Source: Dehalococcoidia bacterium (lineage in GTDB: Bacteria > Chloroflexota > Dehalococcoidia > Lucifugimonadales > UBA1123). From it: a DNA stretch of 55,034 nt. The notes under the pieces are model-generated. The model saw nothing but the letters and a program-made list of their open reading frames with translations. It did not search any database and was not told the origin of the DNA. The position numbers were made by a program, and so were the translations under genes. The stretch spans positions 1 to 55,034 of the forward strand of contig VXRN01000038.1 of assembly GCA_009838465.1 (NCBI GenBank), read 5' to 3'. Positions 1 through 8,728 of the stretch are shown here, in pieces. Within the stretch, counting starts at the first letter, position 1. Every line of letters starts with the position of its first letter.

Positions 1-1
1 C

Positions 2-250
2 TTCCCCACCGCCCCCGATCTGGCGATAGAAGTCATAACCCCCAACGACCGCCTCACCCGGGTTAACGAAAAAGTCCGCGACTGGCTGGACGCGGGAACA
101 CGCATGGTCGTGGTGGTAAACCCGCGCAGACGTGACGCGACGGTTCATCTCCCAAACGAAGATCCCGTCACTTTCACTGAAGAAGACACACTCGACGGCG
201 GAGACGTTGTCCCAGGCTGGGAAATGCCGGTGAAGAACATATTCAACTGA
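2..250 (+). CDS. Uma2 family (DUF820) endonuclease-like protein, C-terminal part
   Basis: The gene runs in from the left edge, so only about 82 C-terminal residues are present. They read PDLAIEVITPNDR, then VNEKVRDWLDAGTRMVVVVNP, then a tail with GGDVVPGWEMPVKNIF. This is the typical C-terminal half of Uma2/DUF820 proteins: PD-(D/E)XK-fold proteins, often multicopy, of mostly unknown cellular role. The visible E-V near IEVITPND corresponds to the E-x-K/V part of the nuclease core. The N-terminal half is off the window. It ends 32 bases before the next gene on the same strand, with no clear terminator between. Confidence 0.8.
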   Translation, partial: FPTAPDLAIEVITPNDRLTRVNEKVRDWLDAGTRMVVVVNPRRRDATVHLPNEDPVTFTEEDTLDGGDVVPGWEMPVKNIFN

Positions 251-282
251 ATTCGTAAGACCATTACTAAGGAGAAAAAAAC

Positions 283-1182
283 ATGCCAATAGAAAGAGTA
301 TCCCCAGACCTCGACCGCTTGCTTACTATTGACCAGCAGATCCAAGAACTGGGCGACGGCTTCGGAGGCGACGGCGGCCCAGCCGAAGGCCCGCTCTGGT
401 GGAGCGATGGCGGCTACCTGCTTTTCAGCGACATCCACAACAACAGGCGAATGAAGTGGTCGCCCGACGAGGGCGTCACCCTCTTCCAGCAGCCCACCAA
501 CCACGCCAACGGACTCACGCGCGACCTGAAAGGCAGGCTGCTGGCCTGCGAACACAGCGCGCGCCGCGTCACCCGCCAGGACTCCGACGGTGAGGTAACC
601 ACGATAGCCAACAGGTATCGCGGCTCCCGCCTCAACCGACCTAACGACGTCATAGTCAAGTCCGACGGCAGCATCTACTTCACAGACCCCGGCGCACCTG
701 CACCCGGCCTCGACCTGGACTACTCCGGTGTCTATGTGGTATCCCCCGACCTGGACGAAGTCACCATGCTCGTGGGCGACTTCATCACCCCCAACGGCAT
801 CGCCTTCTCACCCGACGAGAGCATTCTGTACGTCAACGACACCCGCCGGCAGCACATCCGCGCCTTCGACGTCCAGCCCAACGGCACAATCGCGCTCGCC
901 TCCGACCGCGTGCTGTGCGACCTGAGCGGAGACCGCCCTGGCGTCCCGGACGGCATGAAAGTGGACATAGAGGGCAACATATACTGCGGCGGCTCCGGCG
1001 GAGTATGGGTCATAGACGCCAATGGAAACCACTTGGGCACGATAGTTCACGGCCACGACGCCTCCACCAACGTCGCCTTCGGCGGAGACGACTGGAAGAC
1101 CCTGTTCTTTACCACCTGGAACACAATTGGGAGTGTTCAGGTCAACATACAGGGGATCCCCGTTCCGACCAATGTGAGGTGA
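283..1182 (+). CDS. SMP-30/gluconolactonase family protein
   Basis: This 299-residue protein is the size of a single six-bladed SMP-30 beta-propeller, which hydrolyses sugar lactones or related esters with one bound divalent metal. The family's metal and substrate residues are all visible: Glu35 in EGPLWW, Asn121 in RPNDV, Asn171 in NGIAFSPD and Asp223 in PDGMKVD. No signal peptide is seen, so it is probably cytoplasmic. The ATG is preceded by GGAG at 271-274, about 8 bases upstream. It converges with an MFS carrier whose stop lies 6 bases away. Family assignment is firm; the natural lactone cannot be read from sequence. Confidence 0.9.
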   Translation: MPIERVSPDLDRLLTIDQQIQELGDGFGGDGGPAEGPLWWSDGGYLLFSDIHNNRRMKWSPDEGVTLFQQPTNHANGLTRDLKGRLLACEHSARRVTRQDSDGEVTTIANRYRGSRLNRPNDVIVKSDGSIYFTDPGAPAPGLDLDYSGVYVVSPDLDEVTMLVGDFITPNGIAFSPDESILYVNDTRRQHIRAFDVQPNGTIALASDRVLCDLSGDRPGVPDGMKVDIEGNIYCGGSGGVWVIDANGNHLGTIVHGHDASTNVAFGGDDWKTLFFTTWNTIGSVQVNIQGIPVPTNVR

Positions 1183-1188
1183 AGAGAA

Positions 1189-2604
1189 CTAACCCTGCTT
1201 CGGCTTTCGCACGAACAGCATCATCACTGCCCCCATGAAGGTCAGCGCCGCGAAAGTCGTGAACGGCACGATGTAACTACCGGTCGTGTCGAACATATAG
1301 CCCGCGAACAGAGGAGCGAATATCATCGCTATATTCATCGGCAGCTGAGACACACCCATGATGGTAGCGAACGCCTTCCGACCGAAATATTCCCCACGAA
1401 TGGCCGTCGTCAGCGGACTGCGGCCCCCGAACCCTACTCCGTACATCAGCGCGAACACGTATGCCATCAAGACGCTGTCGAACAGCGCGACGACGAGTAT
1501 TCCAATCCCCTGGATAAACATGAAGAACGCTATCATCAGCGTCTTCGGTAGCCTGTCCGCGAAATAGCCCGACACAAACTGCGACGGAAGAGCGACTATC
1601 GTATAGGTCAGAACCACGACCCCGGCGCCGCTGAGCGACATTCCGGTGTCCGTCAACTTGGGTACCAGGTGCAGCGCGAGCGTAACTATCGCCACGCTGG
1701 ACGCAACCTGCGCTATTGTCAGTATCCAGAACGCCGGCGTCTTGAGGGCCTGGATCGCCGTGAAATCGGGCTCGTCGTCTTCTACGTGCGAGGCCCGTTG
1801 GCCGTCCACAGTGCGATCGTACTGCATTGGGCTCCTGTGGCCGTCGGGCTGTAGCCCCATGTCCTCTGGGCGGTTGCGAATGGCCTTCACTGACGGCCCT
1901 ACGATCAGCAGCAGGAATATCCCTATGCCCATCGCCGCTCCGTTGAGCTCGAATCGCTCGATTGCCAGTCCCAGCACCGGTACCAGAAGCCCACCCAGGT
2001 GGATCCCGGACATAGCCGACGCCATCGCGAAAGATCGTTGGCGATTGAACCAATTGTTCACCATGGCTATCAGAGCGAGCCAGCCACCCAGTCCAGAGCC
2101 CAGCGATATGAACATATACGAGGCGTAGAAGTGGACCAGCCTCTCATCCAGAAACTCGAATGGTAGAGAGCTCAGTAATCCTAGACTGCCCAGGAAATCT
2201 ATCTGAGAAAGCCAGATGAACCCCAGCCCCATCATCGTGTAACCGATAAGCACCATGCGCCGCGTGCCTATCCTGTCCACCAAAACGCCCTCGATTGGGC
2301 CTAGTATCGCCCCTTCCACTCGCGCCAGCGAGAACGCCCCCGAAAGCGCCGTGCGGCTCCATCCATACTGACGCTCCAGTGCGACCAGCATCGTCCCAAG
2401 TCCCTGAAACACCGTCAGAGACATGAGTGTGAGCATGAACGCCGCCAATCCCACCAGCCACCAGCCATAGAACACGCCGCCGCTCATCACCTTGCGTCCC
2501 GCGTTCAGGACTTCGGCTCTCAGCCCACTGTTGGTTTCGCTCTCTGTCCCGGGTCTGGTTGCTCGTTGTCGCATGGGCGTAAGACTACCAGAAACCACCC
2601 CCAA
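1189..2604 (-). CDS. MFS transporter, monocarboxylate/oxalate-formate-like
   Basis: About 12 hydrophobic segments and a FYGWWLVGLAAF opening of the first helix place this in the branch of the major facilitator superfamily that includes OFA and monocarboxylate carriers. The loop after helix 2, VLVDRIGTRRMVLIG, is the MFS motif A. It is probably an inner-membrane carrier for a small organic acid. The start is uncertain: the frame opens with TTG at 2604, the first ATG is at 2574, and another ATG at 2487 sits only four residues before FYGWW. The first 39 residues are polar and unlike other family members. A paralogue with the same opening lies at 22485-23795. Confidence 0.85.
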   Translation of the reverse strand: MGVVSGSLTPMRQRATRPGTESETNSGLRAEVLNAGRKVMSGGVFYGWWLVGLAAFMLTLMSLTVFQGLGTMLVALERQYGWSRTALSGAFSLARVEGAILGPIEGVLVDRIGTRRMVLIGYTMMGLGFIWLSQIDFLGSLGLLSSLPFEFLDERLVHFYASYMFISLGSGLGGWLALIAMVNNWFNRQRSFAMASAMSGIHLGGLLVPVLGLAIERFELNGAAMGIGIFLLLIVGPSVKAIRNRPEDMGLQPDGHRSPMQYDRTVDGQRASHVEDDEPDFTAIQALKTPAFWILTIAQVASSVAIVTLALHLVPKLTDTGMSLSGAGVVVLTYTIVALPSQFVSGYFADRLPKTLMIAFFMFIQGIGILVVALFDSVLMAYVFALMYGVGFGGRSPLTTAIRGEYFGRKAFATIMGVSQLPMNIAMIFAPLFAGYMFDTTGSYIVPFTTFAALTFMGAVMMLFVRKPKQG

Positions 2605-2921
2605 ATTTTCAATTCCTGACTCGCAATTCTGAATTACACGCCCTCAACAGGCCACTCATGCCTTACATCCCCTCCATGAAATCCGAATGCCAACCAACTA
2701 GATAGAGGTGCATAGATCCCCTCTCCCTTCTGGGAGAGGGTTAGGGTGAAGGTGTTCAGCTTCGATACCTTCCACTGCCTGGAAGCGGGTGACCAAGTCA
2801 CAACACTGATGCAATCGTCTCCAACTAGCCCCAGGTTGCCATTCAGCCGCCTACCAACTACACTCGAAAACGATTCGGTTTAGGGGATTTCTAGTCCCCA
2901 ATTCTTCAGAGGGAGGACACA
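2605..2921. other. Divergent intergenic region with one palindromic repeat
   Basis: This 317-base gap separates the divergent MFS and thiolase genes and must hold both promoters. No convincing coding frame is present. It holds a 9-bp-arm hairpin at 2719-2740. It also holds a small GGGGA...TCCCC hairpin at 2883-2899, just before the thiolase ribosome binding site. No clear -35/-10 pair could be assigned. Confidence 0.5.
2719..2752. repeat. Dispersed palindrome family A (CCCTCTCCC...GGGAGAGGG)
   Basis: CCCTCTCCC, a four-base loop and GGGAGAGGG form a perfect 9-bp hairpin, followed by the tail TTAGGGTGAAGGTG. The same hairpin plus a TAGGGTGAGGGT-like tail recurs at 7023, 17016, 17622 and, inverted, at 26482. 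Diverged versions occur at 14633 and 54965. All copies are intergenic. There is no T-run, so it looks like a REP-type element rather than a terminator. Confidence 0.85.
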
Positions 2922-4142
2922 GTGAAGAATAACCTGATGGACAAATACGCTATAGTCGGTGTGGGGGAAACCGACTATAGCCGGGGCTCAGGTCGCAGCA
3001 CACGCGCGCTGGCCACCGAGGCCATAAACAACGCGCTCGCCGACGCCGGCCTCAAGCCCCAGGATGTGGACGGGATGCTCAGCTACCACGGCGGAGACTC
3101 CACCAACTCCAGCACACTGGCCTACGACCTCGGCATCAATCTCAACTTCTACATGGACTGCTCCGGCGGCGGCTCCAGCACCGAGGCGCTCGTCGGATTA
3201 GCGATTGGCGCGATAGAGGCGGGCATGGCAGACACCATCGCCATCTTCCGCTCCATGAACGGCTACTCCCAGGTCCGGATCGGAGGCACTGGCGCCAGGG
3301 CCGCCAATCCTGTCTCTGGTCCCGACCTGCTCCGACGCACCTACGGACTCGCCAGCGCGGTGCAGTCCTTCGCATTCACTTTCACCCGCCACATGATGGA
3401 ATACGGCGTCACCAGCGAGCATCTCGCCCAGATCAAGGTGACCCACAGTAACCACGCCAGCAACAACCCCAAGGCACTCATGAATCATCGCGTAACCATT
3501 GACGACGTCGTGAACTCGCGCTGGATCGTGCGCCCCTGCGCGCATCTGCTCGACTGCTGCCTTGAGACCGACAACGCCACCTGCATCATCGTAACCTCCA
3601 TCGAGCGTGCCAAGGACCTCAGGCAGTCGCCCGCCTACATCCGCGCCGTGCAGGGTCGCGGCACCAAGCTCGGCGGCGACTTCCACTACCAGCATGCCCC
3701 CATCACCAGGGTCGCCGGACACCAGGTCGGTCCACGCCTCTTTGATCTGGCCGACCTCACCCACGACGACATAGACGTAACCGGATGCTACGACGCCTTC
3801 ACCTACACCACTCTGCTCCAGTTCGAAGACTACGGCTTCTGCGAAAAGGGCGAGGGCAAAGACTACGTCACATCCGGCATCACCAACCTGGGCGGACGCC
3901 GTCCCAATAACACCAGCGGCGGCCACCTCTGCGAAGGCTACACCCACGGCATGAACATGGTCATAGAAAACGTCCGCCAGTTGCGCGGAACCGTGGACGA
4001 TTATTGCCCGCAGTGGGCCGAAGGCATACACACCTACGACTACTCAGAAGGCTGCTGCCGCCAGGTGAAGGACGTCAACATCACGATGAACATGGGGTGG
4101 GCCAGCCCCGCGACGGGCAGCGCCATGATTCTCAGGAGGTAA
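2922..4142 (+). CDS. Thiolase-fold protein (SCP-x/lipid-transfer type)
   Basis: This 406-residue thiolase-superfamily protein resembles the SCP-x-like group that acts with a DUF35 partner on acyl-CoA intermediates. The N-terminal half has YAIVGVGETDYSRG and the C-terminal half has NTSGGHLCEGYTHG, which matches the second catalytic loop with its histidine. Where classical thiolases carry the nucleophilic cysteine this protein reads MDCSGGGSSTEAL, residues 78-90. Cys80 is offset and Gly/Ser occupy the usual position, so ordinary Claisen cleavage is doubtful. The GTG start has GGAGG at 2912-2916, 5 bases upstream; an ATG follows at 2937. The DUF35 gene starts 4 bases after the stop, so the two are surely co-transcribed. 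Confidence 0.85.
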   Translation: MKNNLMDKYAIVGVGETDYSRGSGRSTRALATEAINNALADAGLKPQDVDGMLSYHGGDSTNSSTLAYDLGINLNFYMDCSGGGSSTEALVGLAIGAIEAGMADTIAIFRSMNGYSQVRIGGTGARAANPVSGPDLLRRTYGLASAVQSFAFTFTRHMMEYGVTSEHLAQIKVTHSNHASNNPKALMNHRVTIDDVVNSRWIVRPCAHLLDCCLETDNATCIIVTSIERAKDLRQSPAYIRAVQGRGTKLGGDFHYQHAPITRVAGHQVGPRLFDLADLTHDDIDVTGCYDAFTYTTLLQFEDYGFCEKGEGKDYVTSGITNLGGRRPNNTSGGHLCEGYTHGMNMVIENVRQLRGTVDDYCPQWAEGIHTYDYSEGCCRQVKDVNITMNMGWASPATGSAMILRR

Positions 4143-4146
4143 TCAA

Positions 4147-4653
4147 ATGCCGGTTTACGAATACCGCCAACTGCCAATCAACATCTCCGAACAGGACTCC
4201 GAGTACAAGGGCTATTTCGACGCCGCCAACGAGCATAAGTTGGCCCTCAAGAAGTGCCTCGACTGCGACCTGCTGCGAGGGGAGCCCGGAGCTGCCTGCC
4301 CCTGGTGCGCCTCAATGAACTCCGAATGGGAACAGGTAAGCGGCAAGGGCACGATATACAGCTACCAGATTGTCCCACACAGCATACTGCCGGGATTCCG
4401 CGACTGGACTCCCTACCCCATCGTTCTGGTCGAGCTCGACGAGCAGGTTGACCAACCCAACCTGGGAGACGGCCTCCGCATCACCGCCAACCTCGTTAAC
4501 GAGAACATGGACGCCGAGGATGAAGAGAACGTAGCCATAGGCAAGCGCGTTGAGGTCTGCTTCATGGATGTCGAGAACGGCTTCTCTCTCCCACAGTTCA
4601 GGCTGTCGGACGAGCCTCCCGCGGGCGACGTCTGGCGATACCCGGTGCCCTGA
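4147..4653 (+). CDS. Zn-ribbon/OB-fold protein (DUF35), thiolase partner
   Basis: The 168-residue protein has the DUF35 layout: an N-terminal helical hairpin, a rubredoxin-like zinc ribbon with Cys37-x2-Cys40 and Cys51-x2-Cys54, and an OB-fold containing GKGTIYSYQIV and YPIVLVELDE. Such proteins (for example ChsH2, and the DUF35 partners of thiolases) form complexes with thiolase-like subunits and help bind acyl-CoA. Its start lies 4 bases after the thiolase stop, which supports a two-subunit enzyme. The middle has an acidic stretch (NENMDAEDEEN). The family call is firm; the substrate is unknown. Confidence 0.88.
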   Translation: MPVYEYRQLPINISEQDSEYKGYFDAANEHKLALKKCLDCDLLRGEPGAACPWCASMNSEWEQVSGKGTIYSYQIVPHSILPGFRDWTPYPIVLVELDEQVDQPNLGDGLRITANLVNENMDAEDEENVAIGKRVEVCFMDVENGFSLPQFRLSDEPPAGDVWRYPVP

Positions 4654-4697
4654 ACGCGGAGAGTCAATATAATGAACATTAGAATACTTGAAAAGGC

Positions 4698-5144
4698 GTG
4701 AACTTGGGACTAAAGATATTCTTCGACGTTGATTACACACTGCTCTCCATGGACGGTAGCCTCCGTCCCCGAACAAGGGATACATTCGAAAAATTGATAG
4801 AGGACGGACACCAGGTCTATATCTGGTCGGGCGTCGGCCTTCGCACCGACGACGTGAAGCGCCACGACCTGCAGGACCTTGTCTCCGGCATCTATAAGAA
4901 GCCGATCTACGATTTTATCAACGGCTTGGAACTACTGAAGGTACCACACTGGCCCGACTTCGTAATTGACGACTACCCGGAAATTGTGGACACCTTCGGC
5001 GGTGTACTAGCCAAGCCGTACTTCTTCCGGTCCGCCGATGACGACGAGATGGACCACATCTACAACATCATTAACGACTTCGCCGAAACCGGCGGTTCCG
5101 AAAGGGTAGGATACAGGGCCGCGCGCGGCAAACGACCCGGATAA
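4698..5144 (+). CDS. Small HAD-like hydrolase
   Basis: The protein of about 147 residues begins IFFDVDYTLL, the HAD motif I with two aspartates (DxDxT). WSGVGL follows in the motif II position and FVIDDYPE resembles motif IV. The protein is short and lacks a large cap domain, so it is probably a small phosphatase or nucleotidase-like HAD protein. The GTG at 4698 sits only about 2 bases from the AAAGG at 4692-4696. The in-frame TTG at 4704 is 7 bases from it and may be the real start. mutL follows after 12 bases on the same strand, suggesting co-transcription. Confidence 0.7.
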   Translation: MNLGLKIFFDVDYTLLSMDGSLRPRTRDTFEKLIEDGHQVYIWSGVGLRTDDVKRHDLQDLVSGIYKKPIYDFINGLELLKVPHWPDFVIDDYPEIVDTFGGVLAKPYFFRSADDDEMDHIYNIINDFAETGGSERVGYRAARGKRPG

Positions 5145-5156
5145 ATTCGCAGGATC

Positions 5157-6962
5157 ATGCCCATCCAACTCCTCAGACCCGAGGTCTCATCCAGGATCGC
5201 GGCAGGCGAGGTCATCGAGAGACCCGCCTCCGCGGTCAAGGAGCTTGTCGAGAACGCACTGGACGCCGGCGCGTCCAGAATACAGATCGAGATCAGAGCG
5301 GGCGGCACAGAGTACATCCGCGTTACCGATGACGGCGGCGGCATTCCGACCAACCAGGTCGAACTCGCCTTCCAGCGCTTCGCTACTAGCAAGCTCTCGG
5401 ACTCCGAGGATCTCGAAGCCATCTCAACTCTCGGTTTCCGGGGAGAGGCGCTGCCCAGCATCGCCTCCGTCTCCCGCGTCGAAATGCGCACACGCGCCCA
5501 CGACAAGGACTCAGGCACGTGCATCGAGATCGAGGACGGCGAGACGCTCTCCTTATCGAGCGCCGGACTGCCTGTAGGCACAACGCTGATAGTGCGGAAC
5601 CTCTTCCGAAACTTCCCTGTGCGCCGAAAATTCCTGCGCTCCCCCGCCTCCGAGCATACCAGGATACAGACCGTCGTCTCGCACTACGCGATGGCCTACC
5701 CCGAGGTCGCGTTCGAGTTGCGAGCCGACAGGGGCAGACCGTTCACGACAGCGGGAAGCGGCGACCTCCGCGACGCCGTGTCGGCCGTCCATGGTCGGCG
5801 GGTCGCCGAAGCGATGCTCGAGGTCTCCTCGGACGGCGAGATTGCCGAACCGTCGGTGGCCGGACTCATAGGCCCGCCTACTCTCGACCGCGCCAACCGC
5901 ACCTACATAAGCCTCTTCGTCAACAGGCGCTGGGTGCAGAGCCGTTCGATCTCCTACGCCATAGAGCAGTCCTACCACGGTTTCATGGCGGAACGCAGAT
6001 ATCCAGTCGCCGTCCTCAACATCTCCGTCCCCTACGACGACGTGGACGTGAACGCGCATCCCGCCAAGGCCGAGATACGCTTCAAGAGGGAAAATCGGGT
6101 CTTCGGAGCGGTCCAGAGGGCAGTCAGAAAGACCCTCACCGACCACGCTCCCGTTCCCGAAGTCAGCCACCGAGCCGTCAGCCGCCCCGACTCACCCCAA
6201 TACTCTCAGAGAACACAGCCCGGCAATCCATCGGCATTCTGGCCCACCGCACCATTCAGCCCGTCACGCGGATCGAACGTCGGCTCAAGAAATTCTCCTC
6301 ATCCCCGTCACACCGCAGACTTGGGCGACTTCTTAGCCCCTCACGACCCATCCGAATCCACGTCGCCGCCAAGTATCACACCAGGGAAGGCCCTGCCGGT
6401 CCTCCGTGTACTCGGACAGATACGCAGCACATACGTCATAGCCGAGGGCCCTGACGGAATGTACATGATAGACCAGCACGCCGCCCACGAGCGCATCATG
6501 TTCGAGAAGGTCAGAGCGCAGACATCCGCCGGAACCCCGGAGGTCCAGAGCCTACTCGAACCCGCCGTCGTCGAGTTGGACGCGCGAAAGATGGAACTCA
6601 TACTCACCCAGACCGAAGCAATCTCTGGAATGGGGTTCGTCCTGGAGCCTTTCGGAGACAACTCCGTCATACTCAGAGGCGTTCCCGCGCTTCTGAAAGA
6701 CTCCGACCAGGCCAGCGCGCTGGTTGACGTGCTGGATCTGATGGCGGATGGCGGCGGATTCGAGACATGGGAGGAGCGCGCAGCCTACTCCATAGCCTGC
6801 CACGGAGCGATACGCGCCGGCAAAGTCCTCAGCCCCGAAGAGATGCGTGAACTCGTGACCCAGCTTGAGCAGTGCGCCCAGCCCAATACCTGTCCGCACG
6901 GACGCCCCACCATGATACACATGAGCTCCGGCCAGCTGGAGCGCGAATTCGGTCGCACATAG
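5157..6962 (+). CDS. mutL: DNA mismatch repair protein MutL (endonuclease type)
   Basis: MutL couples mismatch recognition by MutS to strand incision. The N-terminal GHKL ATPase is complete, with ENALDAGA (ATP-binding Asn/Asp), DDGGGI and GFRGEAL, followed by the transducer domain. A variable linker of roughly residues 330-410 leads to the C-terminal domain. That domain carries the metal-binding endonuclease motif DQHA-x2-E-x4-E from Asp439, ACHGAIRAGK near residue 547 and CPHGRP from Cys579. It therefore belongs to the nicking MutL class found in bacteria without MutH. The 601-residue length is normal. The ATG at 5157 gives the canonical MPIQLLRPEVSSRIAAGEVI start. Confidence 0.97.
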   Translation: MPIQLLRPEVSSRIAAGEVIERPASAVKELVENALDAGASRIQIEIRAGGTEYIRVTDDGGGIPTNQVELAFQRFATSKLSDSEDLEAISTLGFRGEALPSIASVSRVEMRTRAHDKDSGTCIEIEDGETLSLSSAGLPVGTTLIVRNLFRNFPVRRKFLRSPASEHTRIQTVVSHYAMAYPEVAFELRADRGRPFTTAGSGDLRDAVSAVHGRRVAEAMLEVSSDGEIAEPSVAGLIGPPTLDRANRTYISLFVNRRWVQSRSISYAIEQSYHGFMAERRYPVAVLNISVPYDDVDVNAHPAKAEIRFKRENRVFGAVQRAVRKTLTDHAPVPEVSHRAVSRPDSPQYSQRTQPGNPSAFWPTAPFSPSRGSNVGSRNSPHPRHTADLGDFLAPHDPSESTSPPSITPGKALPVLRVLGQIRSTYVIAEGPDGMYMIDQHAAHERIMFEKVRAQTSAGTPEVQSLLEPAVVELDARKMELILTQTEAISGMGFVLEPFGDNSVILRGVPALLKDSDQASALVDVLDLMADGGGFETWEERAAYSIACHGAIRAGKVLSPEEMRELVTQLEQCAQPNTCPHGRPTMIHMSSGQLEREFGRT

Positions 6963-6976
6963 CCATCCGAAACTGG

Positions 6977-7091
6977 TACTGCGACAACCTAGTTGTGATG
7001 GATATTCCGACTCCGATTTATTCCCTCTCCCTCTGGGAGAGGGTTAGGGTTAGGGTAGATAAGCCGTCAATCCAAAGATGCTGAACCACTA
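6977..7091. mobile_element. MITE-like 115-bp element, copy 1
   Basis: This 115-base stretch, 14 bases after the mutL stop, aligns end to end with 17576-17690, also 115 bases. Both share GCGACAAC(C/T)TAGTTGTGATGG at the left, a central family A hairpin (here 7023-7043), and a right end that closes in CCACTA. The ends are imperfect inverted repeats (TAGTG...CACTA in copy 2). A small hairpin, ACAAC-CTA-GTTGT, sits near the left end. No protein is encoded. A non-autonomous transposable element is likely. Confidence 0.65.
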
Positions 7092-7103
7092 GACAACTCG
7101 CCC

Positions 7104-8231
7104 CTACCTCGCTATTCCGACCTCGACCGAGTTGATGGGCGGAAGATGCTCGATCATCACAGACCAGCTTTCCCCCTCGTCACGGCTGTGGAAGATCTCG
7201 CCTGACGTCGTGCCTATGTAGATGCCACATGGGTCAAACTCATCTGTGGCCATCCCCTCGCGCATTACGTGGATGTAGGCGTTCTTCTGTGGCAGTCCGT
7301 TGATCAGGGGTTCCCAATCCAGTCCCCCGTTGCGGCTGCGATATACGCGCATCTTCGCGTCCGACACATACCGACGCCAGCCTCCCACGTCTTCTATCGT
7401 CGCATTGTCCTCCGGCAGAACGTATACCGTGTTCGGATCACGCGGATGCAGCCCTACCACGAATCCGAACCTTGAAGGTAGCCCTTCGCTCAGGTCCAGC
7501 CACTGGTCGCCGCCGTTATCCGACCTGAAGAAGCCGCAGTGATTCTGCTGGTACAGCATCTCGGGTTTCGTGGGATGCGAGAGCATCTTGTGAGGGCATT
7601 GACCGAACTCAGGGAAGGGTTCGGGAGCGAAATCGGCGCGCACACCCTGATTCACCGGCTCCCATGTCTCGCCGCTGTCCGCAGTCCTGAAAACGCCCAC
7701 CGCCGAAATCCCGACCCACATCCTGGAAACTGTTTCAGGGTCCAGTACCATACTGTGCAGGCAGAGCCCACCAAGACCCGGTTCCCATCGCTGGCGTGTC
7801 GGATGAAGCGTCAGGCTTGACCACTGCTCCCAGGTCATTCCCCAGTCATGGCTTCTGAACAGCGACGCTGGCGCGGCCCCCATGTACAGCGTCCCGGGCT
7901 CGCTCTCCCGCCCGGGCTCTATATGCCATAGCTGGCTGACGGTCTGGCCCACCCCGTCGCTCATCTTAGGGTTGCTCTCCGCGTCCGACCATGTAGCGCC
8001 CAAGTCGTGACTGACCTGCACGCCCGATCCCCAGATTTCGCTGTTGACCGCAGCCAGCGCTGTCCCGCCGTTGCGCGAGTCGTAAACCATGTGGAACACA
8101 TTGCCGTAGTCGTTGAACGGACCGGACAGCCTCCAGTCCTTCCTCGACTCGTCCGACGACAGTATGAAGCCGCCCTTGCGCGTCCCGACCAGGATCAGAA
8201 TGTCGCCCCGTTCGATTCCGTTGACCCCCAT
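7104..8231 (-). CDS. Exo-sialidase/VPS10-like beta-propeller with Asp-box repeats
   Basis: This 375-residue propeller has at least six Asp-box (BNR) turns of the form S-x-D/N-x-G-x-x-W: SHDLGATW, SHDWGMTW, TADSGETW, SDNGGDQW, SRNGGLDW and SRDEGESW. The fold is shared by sialidases, photosynthesis-stability factors and sortilin-like proteins. Catalytic sialidase residues (an Arg triad and an FRIP motif) are not evident, so enzyme activity should not be assumed. No signal peptide is visible. AGGAGG lies about 12 bases before the ATG, a rather long spacing. It is convergent with mutL across the MITE-like element. Confidence 0.8.
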   Translation of the reverse strand: MGVNGIERGDILILVGTRKGGFILSSDESRKDWRLSGPFNDYGNVFHMVYDSRNGGTALAAVNSEIWGSGVQVSHDLGATWSDAESNPKMSDGVGQTVSQLWHIEPGRESEPGTLYMGAAPASLFRSHDWGMTWEQWSSLTLHPTRQRWEPGLGGLCLHSMVLDPETVSRMWVGISAVGVFRTADSGETWEPVNQGVRADFAPEPFPEFGQCPHKMLSHPTKPEMLYQQNHCGFFRSDNGGDQWLDLSEGLPSRFGFVVGLHPRDPNTVYVLPEDNATIEDVGGWRRYVSDAKMRVYRSRNGGLDWEPLINGLPQKNAYIHVMREGMATDEFDPCGIYIGTTSGEIFHSRDEGESWSVMIEHLPPINSVEVGIAR

Positions 8232-8294
8232 CGCAGTTCAAGTCCTCCTGAAGATCTGAACTAAGCCTACGGGAAGTCTCCGGATTTCTTAAAC

Positions 8295-8336
8295 GCCGTC
8301 GTCGGTCAGAATTCTGTGAGACTGGCCGACGACGGC
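8295..8336 (-). terminator. Hairpin terminator of the ABM-family gene
   Basis: Perfect 11-bp arms GCCGTCGTCGG and CCGACGACGGC flank a 20-base loop. They begin 10 bases beyond the stop of the minus-strand gene at 8347. On the minus strand the stem is followed by GTTTAAG, a weak T-tract. The stem is strong, the loop is long, and the position fits termination. Confidence 0.5.
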
Positions 8337-8346
8337 CCGCGCCTCT

Positions 8347-8685
8347 CTACCAGTTCAGGATATGCGGCTTCTGGTTCCGCCAGCCGTCATCCGACGGAAA
8401 TACGGTCGTCATCGCCACCCGCTCGATGTCGCCGTCAAACATATGCTCAACCGACGAGCGCCATGCCTTGTAGTGCGGGGCCTCGCGGTGCGCGTCCAGC
8501 GCCGCGTCGTCTTCATAGACCTCGTACAGGTGGAACAGGTTGGGGTCCTCGGCGTTCGCGAGGATGTCGAATCGATAGCAGCCCGGTTCATCACGCGTCG
8601 AGCCCTCCGCGTCGCCGAAACTGGCCTGACTGAATTCGTCAGCGTACCCTTCCTTGATGCGTATCGTTACGAATATGGAGATCAT
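8347..8685 (-). CDS. Antibiotic biosynthesis monooxygenase (ABM) family protein
   Basis: The 112-residue protein is a single dimeric alpha+beta barrel domain of the ABM superfamily. The signature runs ISIFVTIRIKEGYADEF at the N-terminus, then EPGCYRFDIL, LFHLYEVYEDDAALDAHREAPHYKAW. Members include cofactor-less quinol monooxygenases (YgiN type) and heme-degrading enzymes. The EVYxDxxALxxHxxxPH motif is the quinol-monooxygenase-like pattern. It lies 43 bases downstream of an ABC permease on the same strand and may be the last gene of that unit. The substrate is unknown. Confidence 0.85.
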   Translation of the reverse strand: MISIFVTIRIKEGYADEFSQASFGDAEGSTRDEPGCYRFDILANAEDPNLFHLYEVYEDDAALDAHREAPHYKAWRSSVEHMFDGDIERVAMTTVFPSDDGWRNQKPHILNW

Positions 8686-8728
8686 GTCTTGTGCCTCTCA
8701 GGTCAAATTTCAGCGGGATTATATCACG

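Noticed and set aside
5519..6454. A 311-codon plus-strand frame inside mutL
   Set aside because: It is an arginine- and proline-rich shadow in a second frame of mutL, with no domain features.
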